DNA from: Acinetobacter suaedae
Lineage (GTDB): Bacteria; Pseudomonadota; Gammaproteobacteria; Pseudomonadales; Moraxellaceae
Length of the DNA stretch: 64,000 nucleotides
Direction of reading: 5' to 3'
Assembly: GCF_008630915.1 (NCBI RefSeq)
Contig: NZ_CP043909.1
Location: 2,108,001-2,172,000, forward strand
Every line of letters begins with the position of its first letter. The stretch's first letter is position 1. A program made the position numbers and the translations under genes. The notes below the pieces were generated by a model. It did not search any database. It worked only from the letters and a program-made list of their open reading frames with translations, and had not been told where the DNA came from. This document shows positions 27,168-36,474 of this stretch, piece after piece.

Positions 27168-28034
27168 TTAATTTTTCATCCCAGCAAAATAATCATGCAC
27201 AAAAATCCCAGATTGACGGCTATCATATTGGGTTTGTGACTTACATTTTTTAAAATTTCGATTACCACAATAACGTTTAACTGCTTTCTGCGCACGTCCA
27301 CTTGAACTCTCGATGACAGCACCATGATGTTGCTGTGCAACGTAGGTCTGAATCACTCCATTGCCTACCCAAGCAACACCTTTACATCGATTCTTTCCTG
27401 CAGCTTGACGACAGGCTTGCATCGCCGCATTCTGTGCCGCAGTTAGTGAATTAAAGCCACTGGCAATATATAACTTATTATTATACGCTTCACCTTCAAT
27501 TTCTGCGCCTGCTGCATAAAATTTACGTACCGAAGCATCAGGAAAATGCCTCTTACTGGTATAACTACCATAACGCCCCAATATTTCACATGTTAAAGGC
27601 TGTTGAGCGGAACATTCCGCAAGACCTTTTTTATAATCACCGCTTTTACCATCACCTCCTCCCCAAACCCAATAGATATCCCCATTCGCACGACGCATAA
27701 TCACTACTTTGGAATCTGACCACGAACCACCATCTTTACAGCCGCCGCCCATTACGGCATTACAGGCTTGCAGAGCAGTGTTTTTGGCACTGGCTGCACC
27801 TCCTGGACCATACCACTTCGTATCCACCCAAACATCAACAGCATCCACATGCCATGCCATTCCACCATAATGTACCCGATAATCACGAGGAGGTTGCTGG
27901 GTTCCACCACTCGTTGCAATTCGATGCCTTTCTGCTTGTGGCGTATATGCATTGGCTAAATGTGGCATAACCCCATTTACAATCATCACAGTCGAAATTA
28001 CCAAGAAATAGTATGATGTTGTTCTAAATTTCAT
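27168..28034 (-). CDS. Secreted protein with DUF4189 repeats (paralogue 1)
   Basis: A 288-aa exported protein of unknown function. A signal peptide (residues 1-29, likely cut after ANA) is followed by a PQAERHRI motif shared with the next gene. Two DUF4189-like modules are seen (about 50-150 and 165-260): GGMAWHV then ALQACNAVMGGGCKDGG, and LYIASGFNSLTAAQNAAMQAC then RCKGVAWVGNG. Paired cysteines suggest disulphides in the periplasm or outside the cell. The C-terminus, SRQSGIFVHDYF, is nearly identical to that of the neighbour. The two genes look like a tandem duplication. Confidence 0.8.
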   Translation of the reverse strand: MKFRTTSYYFLVISTVMIVNGVMPHLANAYTPQAERHRIATSGGTQQPPRDYRVHYGGMAWHVDAVDVWVDTKWYGPGGAASAKNTALQACNAVMGGGCKDGGSWSDSKVVIMRRANGDIYWVWGGGDGKSGDYKKGLAECSAQQPLTCEILGRYGSYTSKRHFPDASVRKFYAAGAEIEGEAYNNKLYIASGFNSLTAAQNAAMQACRQAAGKNRCKGVAWVGNGVIQTYVAQQHHGAVIESSSGRAQKAVKRYCGNRNFKKCKSQTQYDSRQSGIFVHDYFAGMKN

Positions 28035-28145
28035 TTCAATCTCACTTTATTTACTATTCTTCATTATCATGTACTAAACATTCAATGTTACTTGCTAACA
28101 CATATTGAAGGTCACCCAATTACATTTTATTCTTCAAAAACCAAG

Positions 28146-29015
28146 TTAATCTTTCAGCAATGTTAAATAATCATGTACAAAAATTCCTGGTTGACGGCTA
28201 TCGTACTGGGCTTGAGTTTGGCAATTTTTAAATTGCTGAGTTATGCAATATTGTTTCATTGCTTGTTCTGCTCGTTGAGGTGAACTCTCAACCATTGAAC
28301 TAAAATGGCTTTGTGATTGATAAATATGAAGCACCCCATTTGCCACCCAAACACCCATACCGCATGGCTTGCTGCCCGATGCTTGCTGACATTTGACCAT
28401 CGCTGCACTTTGCGCTGCATGTAATGAAGTAAAGCCACTGGCAATATAGAGTTTATCGCCATAATCCTTCCCATCAATTCTTGCAACTGCAGCATAATGT
28501 TTATGCGCAGACCTAACAGGAGTATGATTCCGATAATTATTGTATTTTCCAACTACTTCACAAGGTAGTGGTTGTTGACTATTACAAAGTTCATGTACAC
28601 GTCGAGATTCACTAGGATCCCATCCACCTGCGAAATAAAGTCCACCAGATGCAGTACGCAAAACAGTCATGGTGGCATCAGTCCACCAGCCCCCATCATC
28701 ACAGCCTCCACCCATGACAGCATTACAAGCATCCACAGCTCTTTGTCTAAGATCTCTCGCATCTCCTGAGGCAGTCAGCACCCAAATATCCATGACATCA
28801 GGATGCCGAGCTGCACCCGCATAATATTTATTTGGGACATAATAATGGCTACTCGCAGTGGATTGTCGATATCCATATTGCCCACTATGACCACCAGTTG
28901 AAATCCGATGTCTTTCCGCTTGTGGAACCAAAGCCATTACACTGTTGAAGTAGACATCAACCACCATCAACCCAGCAATGCTCAATAGACCACCCACCAG
29001 TTTTTTAATATTCAT
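28146..29015 (-). CDS. Secreted protein with DUF4189 repeats (paralogue 2)
   Basis: A 289-aa paralogue of the downstream gene. The start at 29015 (MNIKKLVGGLLSIAG) follows AAAAGGAG at good distance; an in-frame codon 6 residues upstream is less likely. Signal-like N-terminus, PQAERHRIST motif, then DACNAVMGGGCDDGGWWTD and LYIASGFTSLHAAQSAAMVKC modules, and the shared end QPGIFVHDYL. Compared with paralogue 1 the region after the signal peptide has an extra Ser/Tyr-rich stretch. It is 111 bp upstream of paralogue 1 and probably co-transcribed with it. Function not known. Confidence 0.8.
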   Translation of the reverse strand: MNIKKLVGGLLSIAGLMVVDVYFNSVMALVPQAERHRISTGGHSGQYGYRQSTASSHYYVPNKYYAGAARHPDVMDIWVLTASGDARDLRQRAVDACNAVMGGGCDDGGWWTDATMTVLRTASGGLYFAGGWDPSESRRVHELCNSQQPLPCEVVGKYNNYRNHTPVRSAHKHYAAVARIDGKDYGDKLYIASGFTSLHAAQSAAMVKCQQASGSKPCGMGVWVANGVLHIYQSQSHFSSMVESSPQRAEQAMKQYCITQQFKNCQTQAQYDSRQPGIFVHDYLTLLKD

Positions 29016-29382
29016 TATGGACTCCTTTTCCACCTAGACACACAATAAAAAATGCAAAAGCCTATGCTTTAATCAGACTTTGCTACCGATGTTGTACTCA
29101 TTCTTTTGATGATCTAGGTATACATCATTATATGTTAATATTTAACATGTTTAAATCACAAGTACGAATCCAGCTAAATAACGCTACAACTCAAAGATGG
29201 TTGATTCGGCTACTACTTAAATTCATACGTAAATGATGTAGTCACAAGAGAATTAAAATCTGATACATTAGCCACTTAAGTAAAGTGGCTTTTCTATATT
29301 CGGAATGTCACTTTTCTTAAAGTGGGTAATACATAACATCCATCTCAAAGATATTCAACACAATCAACAGGTTGACTCTAAA
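29016..29382. other. Gap between DUF4189 genes and trpG
   Basis: 367 bp holding two divergent promoters by position. The one recognisable structure is a hairpin AGCCACTT (29270-29277) with AAGTGGCT (29283-29290), 5-nt loop, followed by TTTC. It could be a weak terminator in front of trpG. A Trp-rich leader peptide was looked for and not found. Confidence 0.45.
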
Positions 29383-29967
29383 ATGCTTCTAATGATCGAC
29401 AACTATGACAGCTTTACTTACAACATCGTTCAATACTTTGGTGAATTGAATCAAGAAGTAAAAGTTGTTCGTAATGATCAAGTCACATTAGAGGATATTG
29501 AGCGATGGCAGCCAAAATACCTAGTTATTGGTCCTGGTCCATGCTCACCAAGTGAAGCAGGGATTTCAATTCCTGCAATCAACCACTTTGCAGGAAAAAT
29601 ACCTTTACTCGGTGTATGTTTAGGTCATCAAGCGATTGGTCAAGCATTTGGCGGTAACATCATACGTGCGAAAACAGTAATGCATGGTCGTTTATCTGAT
29701 ATGCACCATAGTGATAAAGGGATTTTTAGTCACCTCCCTTCTCCATTTGCAGCAACGCGTTATCACTCTCTTGTGATCGAACAAGAAAGCTTACCAGAAT
29801 GCCTAGAAGTAACGTGTTGGACCAACCAAGCGGATGGAACCATTGAAGAGATTATGGGTGTTAAGCACAAAACCCTCCCTGTTGAAGGTGTTCAGTTCCA
29901 TCCTGAATCTATCCTAAGCCAACACGGGCATCAAATTTTCAAAAATTTCTTAGATATCTACGCTTAA
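29383..29967 (+). CDS. trpG: Anthranilate synthase component II (glutamine amidotransferase)
   Basis: Supplies ammonia from glutamine to TrpE, and in organisms lacking a separate pabA also to PabB. The 194-aa protein starts at [14 protein letters not shown]; an open in-frame extension upstream (from 29305) has no family match. Class I amidotransferase triad: Cys79 (GVCLGHQA), His173 and Glu175 (FHPES). It is the first of the trpG-D-C set, but tcyP and a MOSC gene lie between it and trpD. A terminator follows it. Confidence 0.95.
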   Translation: MLLMIDNYDSFTYNIVQYFGELNQEVKVVRNDQVTLEDIERWQPKYLVIGPGPCSPSEAGISIPAINHFAGKIPLLGVCLGHQAIGQAFGGNIIRAKTVMHGRLSDMHHSDKGIFSHLPSPFAATRYHSLVIEQESLPECLEVTCWTNQADGTIEEIMGVKHKTLPVEGVQFHPESILSQHGHQIFKNFLDIYA

Positions 29968-30329
29968 AATGTAAAACAATTTCATATAGTAAGTCTGACA
30001 GCCTATTCTAAATGAATAGGTTGTTTTAATTTTAAACATCTAAAAACAATAAATAACTACTCTCTATCAACAATTTTTTATATTTTAAAATTAACATACA
30101 GTCTATATTAACTTAGAACAAATCATTCTATTTCAATAATTAATGTATTTTTCACATTTAAAAAAGAAAATTAATTGAAGCCATCACCAAGCGTCTAAAA
30201 AGTGCTTTTTAATTTTTTCGATTAACTATAGTCATAGGAATGATTAAGCTTTCAGGGTAACACGATGCTAAAATTAAAATCATTATTTATAGCTTCTGGC
30301 TCCCTGAATCATCTATCAGGACACCTCTT
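29968..30329. other. Gap between trpG and tcyP
   Basis: 362 bp, very AT-rich. Apart from the trpG terminator it holds a 7-bp inverted repeat TTCAGGG (30251-30257) with CCCTGAA (30302-30308) in the tcyP leader and AGGA just before the GTG start. No gene seen. Confidence 0.4.
29998..30027 (+). terminator. Terminator of trpG
   Basis: ACAGCCTATTC (29998-30008) pairs with GAATAGGTTGT (30014-30024), one wobble, followed by TTTT. Confidence 0.8.
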
Positions 30330-31691
30330 GTGAATACACTCGTTTTATTGAATATTCTTGTTTTTATCTTGCTTTTGGCTGGATTATTTTTTACCAATCG
30401 CCATGACTGGAGTCTAGCCAAAAAAGTATTGATCGGAATGCTGATTGGTATCATTTTCGGTTTAGGTCTCAAAACCATTTACGGTGAAGGTACTGTACTC
30501 GATCAATCGGTGGCATGGTTCAACATCGTTGGTAATGGTTATGTACAACTGTTACAAATGGTAGTTATGCCACTTATTTTTATCTCAATTTTAAGTGCTG
30601 TTGTTAAATTACATCAGACCACCTCATTGGGAAAAATCAGCATTTTAGTGATTGGTATTTTACTTTTCACCACAGCGATTGCTGCCTTTGTAGGAATCAG
30701 CGTTACCAATCTCTTTGGTTTAACAGCAGAAGGTTTGGTCCAAGGCGTTCGTGAAACAGAACGTTTAGCGGCGATTGAAAGCCAATATATTGGACAAGTT
30801 GCCAATCTCGATATTCCGAAGCTGCTGCTTTCATTATTTCCGCAGAATCCATTTGCGGACTTAACAGGTGTTCGTCCTACCGCAATCATTAGTGTGGTTA
30901 TTTTTTCTGCGTTCTTAGGTGTTGCAGCCTTAAAGCTCATGGAGAAAGACAAAATTAATGGGGAGCGAATTCGACACGGGATCGAGGCATTACAAGCATT
31001 AATTATCAGTCTAGTTCGCTTAGTTATGCAATTCACGCCTTATGGTGTACTTGCATTGATGACCAAAATGGTGGTAACGGCAAACCTCGCCGACATCATC
31101 AAACTCGGTGAATTTGTCATCGCTTCTTATTTGGGGCTGATCATCATGCTTCTGGTACATGCACTGATTCTATTGTTTGTACGCGTTAACCCAATCGACT
31201 TTTTCAAAAAAGCATTCCCTGTTTTAAGCTTTGCGTTTATCAGTCGTTCTAGTGCAGCAAGTATTCCCTTAAATATAGAAACACAAACAAAGCAACTTGG
31301 TGTACCTGAAGGTATTGCCAGTTTTTCAGCTTCATTTGGTGCGACCATTGGGCAAAATGGTTGTGCAGGCTTATATCCAGCGATGTTGGCGGTAATGGTT
31401 GCTCCCACTGTAGGTATTAACCCACTCGACCCTTTATGGATTGCACAATTGGTGATTATTGTGACACTCAGTTCTATTGGCGTAGCTGGTGTTGGCGGAG
31501 GTGCAACATTTGCAGCACTGATTGTTCTACCGATTATGGGACTTCCAGTTACGCTGGTTGCCCTGCTCATTTCGATTGAACCACTGATTGATATGGGGCG
31601 TACTGCATTAAATGTAAACGGTTCAATGACTGCTGGTACCGCCACCAGTCAACTGCTTGGCGTGAGAGAACCAGTAGACGATCAGCAATAA
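30330..31691 (+). CDS. tcyP: L-cystine/dicarboxylate-type symporter TcyP (YdjN)
   Basis: A 453-aa inner-membrane carrier of the dicarboxylate/amino acid:cation symporter family. It is very similar along its length to E. coli YdjN/TcyP, the sodium- or proton-coupled L-cystine importer: [39 protein letters not shown], the serine-rich [10 protein letters not shown] hairpin, [17 protein letters not shown] and [17 protein letters not shown]. The start is GTG with AGGA 9 bases upstream. It is monocistronic, flanked by terminators, and separates trpG from trpDC. Confidence 0.92.
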   Translation: MNTLVLLNILVFILLLAGLFFTNRHDWSLAKKVLIGMLIGIIFGLGLKTIYGEGTVLDQSVAWFNIVGNGYVQLLQMVVMPLIFISILSAVVKLHQTTSLGKISILVIGILLFTTAIAAFVGISVTNLFGLTAEGLVQGVRETERLAAIESQYIGQVANLDIPKLLLSLFPQNPFADLTGVRPTAIISVVIFSAFLGVAALKLMEKDKINGERIRHGIEALQALIISLVRLVMQFTPYGVLALMTKMVVTANLADIIKLGEFVIASYLGLIIMLLVHALILLFVRVNPIDFFKKAFPVLSFAFISRSSAASIPLNIETQTKQLGVPEGIASFSASFGATIGQNGCAGLYPAMLAVMVAPTVGINPLDPLWIAQLVIIVTLSSIGVAGVGGGATFAALIVLPIMGLPVTLVALLISIEPLIDMGRTALNVNGSMTAGTATSQLLGVREPVDDQQ

Positions 31692-31713
31692 CGTCATTAA
31701 CTCTAGTTCCAGT

Positions 31714-31745
31714 AAAAATGCCAATCGACATCGATTGGCATTTTT
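31714..31745. terminator. Bidirectional terminator between tcyP and the MOSC gene
   Basis: AAAAATGCCAATCGA (31714-31728) pairs with TCGATTGGCATTTTT (31731-31745). Convergent genes on both sides. Confidence 0.9.
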
Positions 31746-31783
31746 CATTTTGAAGATCAATAAAAGATAGGTTTAAGATGTTG

Positions 31784-32578
31784 TTATTTTAAAATTTGAA
31801 TTTCTTGTCCAAGTGAAATCAATCCGATCCCTCGATGCAATGCATTTTGTCCCATCATGACTTTATTACCTTGCTTCCGATACGCCAGCATGGCTTTCAT
31901 AACTTCAGGTTGTTTTTGGCTGGTTTTTAAATCAATCGTAGGAATAACACAACGAGAACATGGCTTAACCAAATCAAATTTAATTTCACCAATCTGAATC
32001 TGTTTCCAATGATCCTCAGCAAATGCTTCACAATCTGAAATCACAATATTAGGTCTAAACCGTTGCACATCTAATGGAAATCCAACTTTTTCAGCAAGAA
32101 ATTCTACCGACGCCTCGCCAATAATTAGAAAAGGAAAACCATCAGCAAAACCAACGCGATCACCTTGCTGTGCATATTCCAAATCGACTTGTCGCAAGGT
32201 TCTCTGCGGCATAAAGACCAAACACGCTTCCCGCCCTAATATCTGACTGAACCATTGATTTACAGGATGATCTATACGGTTGCCTTGCAATTGATCTTGC
32301 CATACTGTGATCAGACGATCATCAACCTGTCCTTGTGCTTCCTCAAGACTTAAAGTTACCTCATCGCCTTGGAATTCAAAACGTACTGTCTCAGCAAATA
32401 CCTTGACACTGATCTGTCCCATAATCGCGCACTGACGCTGAGTGATAAAACGTCCTTCATGATCCACTAGCATCCACCTACGATCCCATTTTGGTCCGAA
32501 AGAATCGATTTCCATCTCAGTTAGTGCGTTACCACGTAATGATTTGACTGGATAATGAAAAAGTTGACTGACATGCAC
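31784..32578 (-). CDS. MOSC domain protein (YcbX/mARC-like)
   Basis: A 264-aa protein with an N-terminal MOSC beta-barrel domain (LFHYPVKSLRG, then GPKWDRRWMLVD; about residues 1-120) and the C-terminal MOSC domain with the cysteine motif KPCSRCVIPTID, where one Cys is expected to bind the molybdenum cofactor. E. coli YcbX carries an extra C-terminal 2Fe-2S domain and is 369 aa; this protein lacks it, so an external electron donor would be needed. The family reduces N-hydroxylated compounds. It has no link to the surrounding trp genes. Confidence 0.9.
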   Translation of the reverse strand: MHVSQLFHYPVKSLRGNALTEMEIDSFGPKWDRRWMLVDHEGRFITQRQCAIMGQISVKVFAETVRFEFQGDEVTLSLEEAQGQVDDRLITVWQDQLQGNRIDHPVNQWFSQILGREACLVFMPQRTLRQVDLEYAQQGDRVGFADGFPFLIIGEASVEFLAEKVGFPLDVQRFRPNIVISDCEAFAEDHWKQIQIGEIKFDLVKPCSRCVIPTIDLKTSQKQPEVMKAMLAYRKQGNKVMMGQNALHRGIGLISLGQEIQILK

Positions 32579-32858
32579 GATGAAATACCTTTAAGAACAG
32601 TTGGAATAATTAAAAAACAATGAAGCAGGGTTATGACAAATATCTTTTTATAATGATTCAAAATTATAACAACTAAACCAAAGTTTAGCAGCCATGCCGT
32701 TTTAGGTCTGAACAAGTAAGTGAAATATCAACCTACCCTATAAAATCTAAACTATTTTCTGATAACATAACGCCTGACGTATGTAAGTCAGTAGTCATGA
32801 ATACCCTCATTCACTACATTCCTTCAAAACATTAGAGCATGAATGCTATATCCAAATT
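32579..32858. other. Gap between the MOSC gene and trpD
   Basis: 280 bp between divergent genes. It contains an imperfect dyad CTGAC/GTCAG around 32772-32790 upstream of trpD and several AT-rich stretches that could be promoters. I see no TrpR-type operator and no leader peptide with Trp codons. Confidence 0.35.
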
Positions 32859-33908
32859 ATGAATATTCAACAGGCACTTAATCACATTACAAAAAATATC
32901 CATTTGACTCAAACACAAATGGAAGATGTCATGCGAAGTATCATGCAAGGCGAAGCAACCGATGCTCAGATTGGCGCATTGATGATGGGCCTACGTATGA
33001 AAGGTGAAAGCATTGATGAGATCACCGCAGCAGCAAGGATCATGCGAGAGTTTGCAATCAAGATTGATGTGAGTGATATCCCCCATCTTGTGGATATTGT
33101 GGGAACAGGTGGAGACGGACAAAATTTATTTAATGTTTCTACAGCCTCAAGCTTTGTGATTGCCGCCGCTGGCGCAACGATTGCAAAGCATGGTAATCGC
33201 GGTGTTTCAAGTAAATCTGGCTCCTCAGATGTACTTGAAAAAATGGGGATCCAACTTGATTTAGACATGCAACAAACTGAACGCTGCATCCGTGAAATGG
33301 GTGTGGGTTTTCTGTTTGCACCGAATCACCATAAAGCCATGAAGTATGCTGTTGCACCACGTCGTGAACTTGGGATTCGAAGTATTTTCAATTTACTCGG
33401 TCCACTGACCAATCCTGCTGGTGTAAATCGCTTTGTCATTGGTGTATTTTCAGATGAGCTTTGTCGCCCGATTGCGGAAGTTCTGAAACAACTCGGTGCT
33501 GTCCATGTATTGGTTGTACATTCCAAAGATGGTTTAGATGAAATTAGTCTTGCAGCTCCAACCTCAGTTGCAGAATTAAAAGATGGCGAAATTACAGAAT
33601 GGACGCTCACTCCCGATGATGTGGGTATTCCGTCTCAAACCCTGACAGGTTTAGTCGTCAACAGTTCTGAAGAAAGCTTAAAATTGATTAAAGATGCTTT
33701 GGGTCGTGATAAATCTGAAATCGGTGAAAAAGCCGCAAATATGATCGCACTGAATGCAGCCGCAGGCATATATGTTGCTGGTCTTACCAACACCTATAAA
33801 CAAGCAGTTGAACTAGCACAAGATATTCTTTACGGCGGACAAGCCTTAGAGAAAATGAGTATTTTGGCTGAATTTACCAAAACATTGAAACAATATCAGG
33901 CAGATTAA
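32859..33908 (+). CDS. trpD: Anthranilate phosphoribosyltransferase
   Basis: Second step of tryptophan synthesis: transfers phosphoribose from PRPP to anthranilate. The 349-aa protein has an alpha-helical N-terminal domain, the PRPP-binding loop DIVGTGGDG (about residues 76-84), the [15 protein letters not shown] anthranilate/PRPP segment and [10 protein letters not shown]. Length matches the family. trpC follows after 9 bp and an Smr gene 9 bp after that, so the three form one transcript. Confidence 0.98.
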   Translation: MNIQQALNHITKNIHLTQTQMEDVMRSIMQGEATDAQIGALMMGLRMKGESIDEITAAARIMREFAIKIDVSDIPHLVDIVGTGGDGQNLFNVSTASSFVIAAAGATIAKHGNRGVSSKSGSSDVLEKMGIQLDLDMQQTERCIREMGVGFLFAPNHHKAMKYAVAPRRELGIRSIFNLLGPLTNPAGVNRFVIGVFSDELCRPIAEVLKQLGAVHVLVVHSKDGLDEISLAAPTSVAELKDGEITEWTLTPDDVGIPSQTLTGLVVNSSEESLKLIKDALGRDKSEIGEKAANMIALNAAAGIYVAGLTNTYKQAVELAQDILYGGQALEKMSILAEFTKTLKQYQAD

Positions 33909-33917
33909 GGATTTCTC

Positions 33918-34724
33918 ATGATCGATATTCAAAATACCATTCTCGGTAAAATTGTTGACCGCAAACATGAGGAACTTGCTGCGCGTTTGAAACAACGTAG
34001 TTTGCATGATGTTGAACAATGGGCAAAGGAAGCAACACCTGTTCGTGGCTTTGCCAATGCATTACAACATAAACGTCCTGCTGTGATTGCTGAAATTAAA
34101 AAAGCCTCTCCATCAAAAGGCATCATTCGTGCAGACTTTAATCCTGCGGAAATTGCACAACAATATGAACAAGCAGGCGCAGCATGCCTCTCTGTTCTGA
34201 CCGATGTAGATTTCTTCCAAGGTGCAGATGAGAATATTGCGATTGCACGCAATCACTGTGCCCTGCCTGCATTACGCAAAGATTTCTTGATTGATCCCTA
34301 TAATGTCGTTGAAGCAAGAGCTTTACATGCCGATTGTATTTTATTGATCGTGGCATGTTTATCTGATCAACAGCTTGAAGAAATGTCTAAGACTGCATTT
34401 GAGCATCAGCTTGATGTCTTAGTTGAAGTACATGATGAATATGAACTTGAACGCGCATTAAGGCTTTCTGAGCAATGTATTTTGGGCGTGAATAACCGTA
34501 ATCTTAAAACTTTTGATGTGGATTTAAATACATCATTACGTTTAAAGAAATTGCTGCCTGCTTCTCGTGTATTGGTCACTGAGAGCGGTATCGCCACGCC
34601 TGCTGATGTAGAGATGATGCAAGCTAATGATATTCATACTTTCCTTGTTGGTGAAAGCTTTATGAAACAGCCTAGACCAGATCAGGCTTTCACAGCCCTT
34701 TTTGGACAACCCCAAACGGTTTAA
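33918..34724 (+). CDS. trpC: Indole-3-glycerol phosphate synthase
   Basis: Closes the indole ring in tryptophan synthesis. A monofunctional 268-aa TIM barrel, without the TrpF half found in E. coli TrpC. Conserved motifs: VIAEIKKASPSKG (catalytic Lys), LSVLTDVDFFQG, LRKDFLID, LGVNNRNLKTF and TESGI. GGA precedes the ATG. trpF is not in the window. Confidence 0.98.
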   Translation: MIDIQNTILGKIVDRKHEELAARLKQRSLHDVEQWAKEATPVRGFANALQHKRPAVIAEIKKASPSKGIIRADFNPAEIAQQYEQAGAACLSVLTDVDFFQGADENIAIARNHCALPALRKDFLIDPYNVVEARALHADCILLIVACLSDQQLEEMSKTAFEHQLDVLVEVHDEYELERALRLSEQCILGVNNRNLKTFDVDLNTSLRLKKLLPASRVLVTESGIATPADVEMMQANDIHTFLVGESFMKQPRPDQAFTALFGQPQTV

Positions 34725-34733
34725 TGAAGATAT

Positions 34734-35423
34734 ATGAGCAATAAAGATTCATCGCTTTCTAAAGAGCACCAAAAGTTATTAAAGCAATTTAAAAAGCAAA
34801 TCTCCAATCCTCATTCAAGCAAAGTTGCCAATCAGCCTGAGAATAAAAATTCTCAGGCTGAGGCTGAAGAATTGGAGGATAGCGAGCTTTTTAAAAAAGC
34901 GTTATCGGGTGTAAAACCCATTGATAATGGCAATATCGCACAGATTCGGACTAAACCTTCAAAGAAAGTAGATGCCCAAACTTTGGCAAAACGCGCAGCA
35001 GCAGAAGGTGGCACTGAGCAAGAACTTACTGAGATCTCTGATACCCAAGCGATTTTAAATCCTGTGGCAAGCCAAGCTGCTCTTAGTTATCGCATTGCGA
35101 CACTACAGCACAAAGTATTTGAAGATTTAAAAGCAGGTAAAATTCGCTGGTTTGAAGCGGTGGATTTACACGGTTGTACCGTTGAACAAGCACGCGCCGC
35201 AGTTTTGCAAATCATTCAGATGGCTAAAGACGAAAATCAAAATGTCATCAAAATCGTACATGGAAAAGGCCCAGAAGCGATTTTAAAAACCTATGTGAAC
35301 GGTTGGCTCAGACAACACCGTGATGTACTGGCATTTGTCAGCGCCCCCGAAAACCAAGGTGGCACTGGCGCAGTTTTAGTACTATTAAAACGTGCAGAAA
35401 AGAACCCAAAGTACAAACAATAA
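34734..35423 (+). CDS. Smr/MutS2 C-terminal-type domain protein
   Basis: A 229-aa protein: a charged, probably disordered N-terminal part (about 1-110) and a C-terminal Smr domain with VDLHGCTVEQA, the loop IVHGKGP and a final NQGGTGAVLVLLKR block. Stand-alone Smr proteins are nucleases or RNA-binding factors; E. coli SmrB cleaves mRNA at collided ribosomes, and the LDLHG-type and HGKG-type motifs are both intact here. Whether this is SmrA- or SmrB-like cannot be settled by eye. It lies directly behind trpC, a position more of convenience than pathway. Confidence 0.88.
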   Translation: MSNKDSSLSKEHQKLLKQFKKQISNPHSSKVANQPENKNSQAEAEELEDSELFKKALSGVKPIDNGNIAQIRTKPSKKVDAQTLAKRAAAEGGTEQELTEISDTQAILNPVASQAALSYRIATLQHKVFEDLKAGKIRWFEAVDLHGCTVEQARAAVLQIIQMAKDENQNVIKIVHGKGPEAILKTYVNGWLRQHRDVLAFVSAPENQGGTGAVLVLLKRAEKNPKYKQ

Positions 35424-35507
35424 TCGGTACTTAGATCAAAGTTAATTTTTCTAGCGGTTTTCTGATACAATTCCCGTTTTGTTCAACCCACCTAAGTGAA
35501 CATTGTT

Positions 35508-36062
35508 ATGTCTATGCAGCAATCGTACGCAAATATCTTAACTGCCGTTGGTGAAGATCTTACTCGCCCAGGTCTACAAGATACACCTATGCGTGCGGCT
35601 AAAGCTTTCTCATTTTTAACTTCTGGCTATAGCAAAACGCTTGCTGAAGTAACAAATGGTGCTGTTTTTCCATCCGATAACCATGAAATGGTATTGGTTA
35701 AAAATATTGAATTTTATTCACTTTGTGAGCATCACTTGCTTCCATTTTATGGGCGTGTGCATATTGCCTACTTACCTGAAGGTCAGGTTCTCGGTTTATC
35801 AAAATTTGCACGTATTACTGAAATGTTTGCACGTCGTTTACAGATTCAGGAGAATTTGACTCAGCAAATCGCAGAAGCGGTTGCAGAAGTCACACAGGCG
35901 CGTGGTGTAGCTGTAGTTATCGACTCAGCGCATATGTGCATGATGATGCGTGGTGTTGGCAAACAAGAGTCAACTACACGTACCGTTTCTTTTGTGGGTG
36001 ATTTTAAAACAGACAAAGATGCACGTCGTGAGTTTTTAAGTGCCGTTCCAGAAAGTTATTAA
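35508..36062 (+). CDS. folE: GTP cyclohydrolase I
   Basis: First step of tetrahydropterin/folate synthesis: GTP to dihydroneopterin triphosphate. The 184-aa protein starts at ATG 35508 ([22 protein letters not shown]). Zinc ligands are visible in [10 protein letters not shown] and HMCMMMRGV, and the family's [10 protein letters not shown] and ESTTRTVSF segments are present. The E. coli enzyme is longer (222 aa) at the N-terminus. A -10-like TACAAT lies at about 35465-35470. The cupin gene follows after 14 bp. Confidence 0.97.
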   Translation: MSMQQSYANILTAVGEDLTRPGLQDTPMRAAKAFSFLTSGYSKTLAEVTNGAVFPSDNHEMVLVKNIEFYSLCEHHLLPFYGRVHIAYLPEGQVLGLSKFARITEMFARRLQIQENLTQQIAEAVAEVTQARGVAVVIDSAHMCMMMRGVGKQESTTRTVSFVGDFKTDKDARREFLSAVPESY

Positions 36063-36076
36063 ACTGAGCATTAACC

Positions 36077-36439
36077 ATGTCATCTCTTCACTTAGCAGGT
36101 TTTGGTGAATTATCTCAACCTGAAGCGAGTATTGATTACCCACGTCCCGATCGTCTGGTCACGGGAAATCCAAAACGCCTGACTTATAGTCTATATGAGC
36201 ATCCTCATATGGACTGTGGAATTTGGCAGTGTGAGGTGGGAGCTTGGAATATCCAATTTGCGGACAATAAACAAGAGTTCTTTCAAGTCATTGAAGGTGT
36301 CGTGCGAATCCACGATGCCAACACAGCTTCATTTGTTGAAGTGACTGCTGGAAATGCAGGTATTATTCCTCCTGCATTTGTGGGTACATTTGAAGTGGTT
36401 GAAGCAGTTAAAAAATACTATGTGATTGTTGAAGTATAA
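36077..36439 (+). CDS. Cupin-domain protein (DUF861 type)
   Basis: A 120-aa single-cupin protein. The small barrel shows CGIWQCEVGAWNIQFAD, the EFFQVIEGVVRI strand and AGIIPPAFVGTFEVVE, typical of the DUF861/EutQ-like cupin group. The usual metal-binding His residues of canonical cupins are mostly missing, so catalysis is uncertain. It lies 14 bp behind folE and is probably co-transcribed with it; no pterin link is known to me. Confidence 0.82.
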   Translation: MSSLHLAGFGELSQPEASIDYPRPDRLVTGNPKRLTYSLYEHPHMDCGIWQCEVGAWNIQFADNKQEFFQVIEGVVRIHDANTASFVEVTAGNAGIIPPAFVGTFEVVEAVKKYYVIVEV

Positions 36440-36474
36440 GCATCCCCAAGGATCACACTTCAACAATTATCTCT

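Noticed and set aside
27136..27171. An 11-codon frame after a G-rich AAAGGGGGG sequence
   Set aside because: The spacing to the ATG is about 12 bases, the peptide is very short, and it overlaps the end of the convergent DUF4189 gene.
29190..29390. A trp attenuator in front of trpG
   Set aside because: The only hairpin (29270-29290) has a short T run, and the small frame at 29193 encodes MVDSATT with no tryptophan codons.
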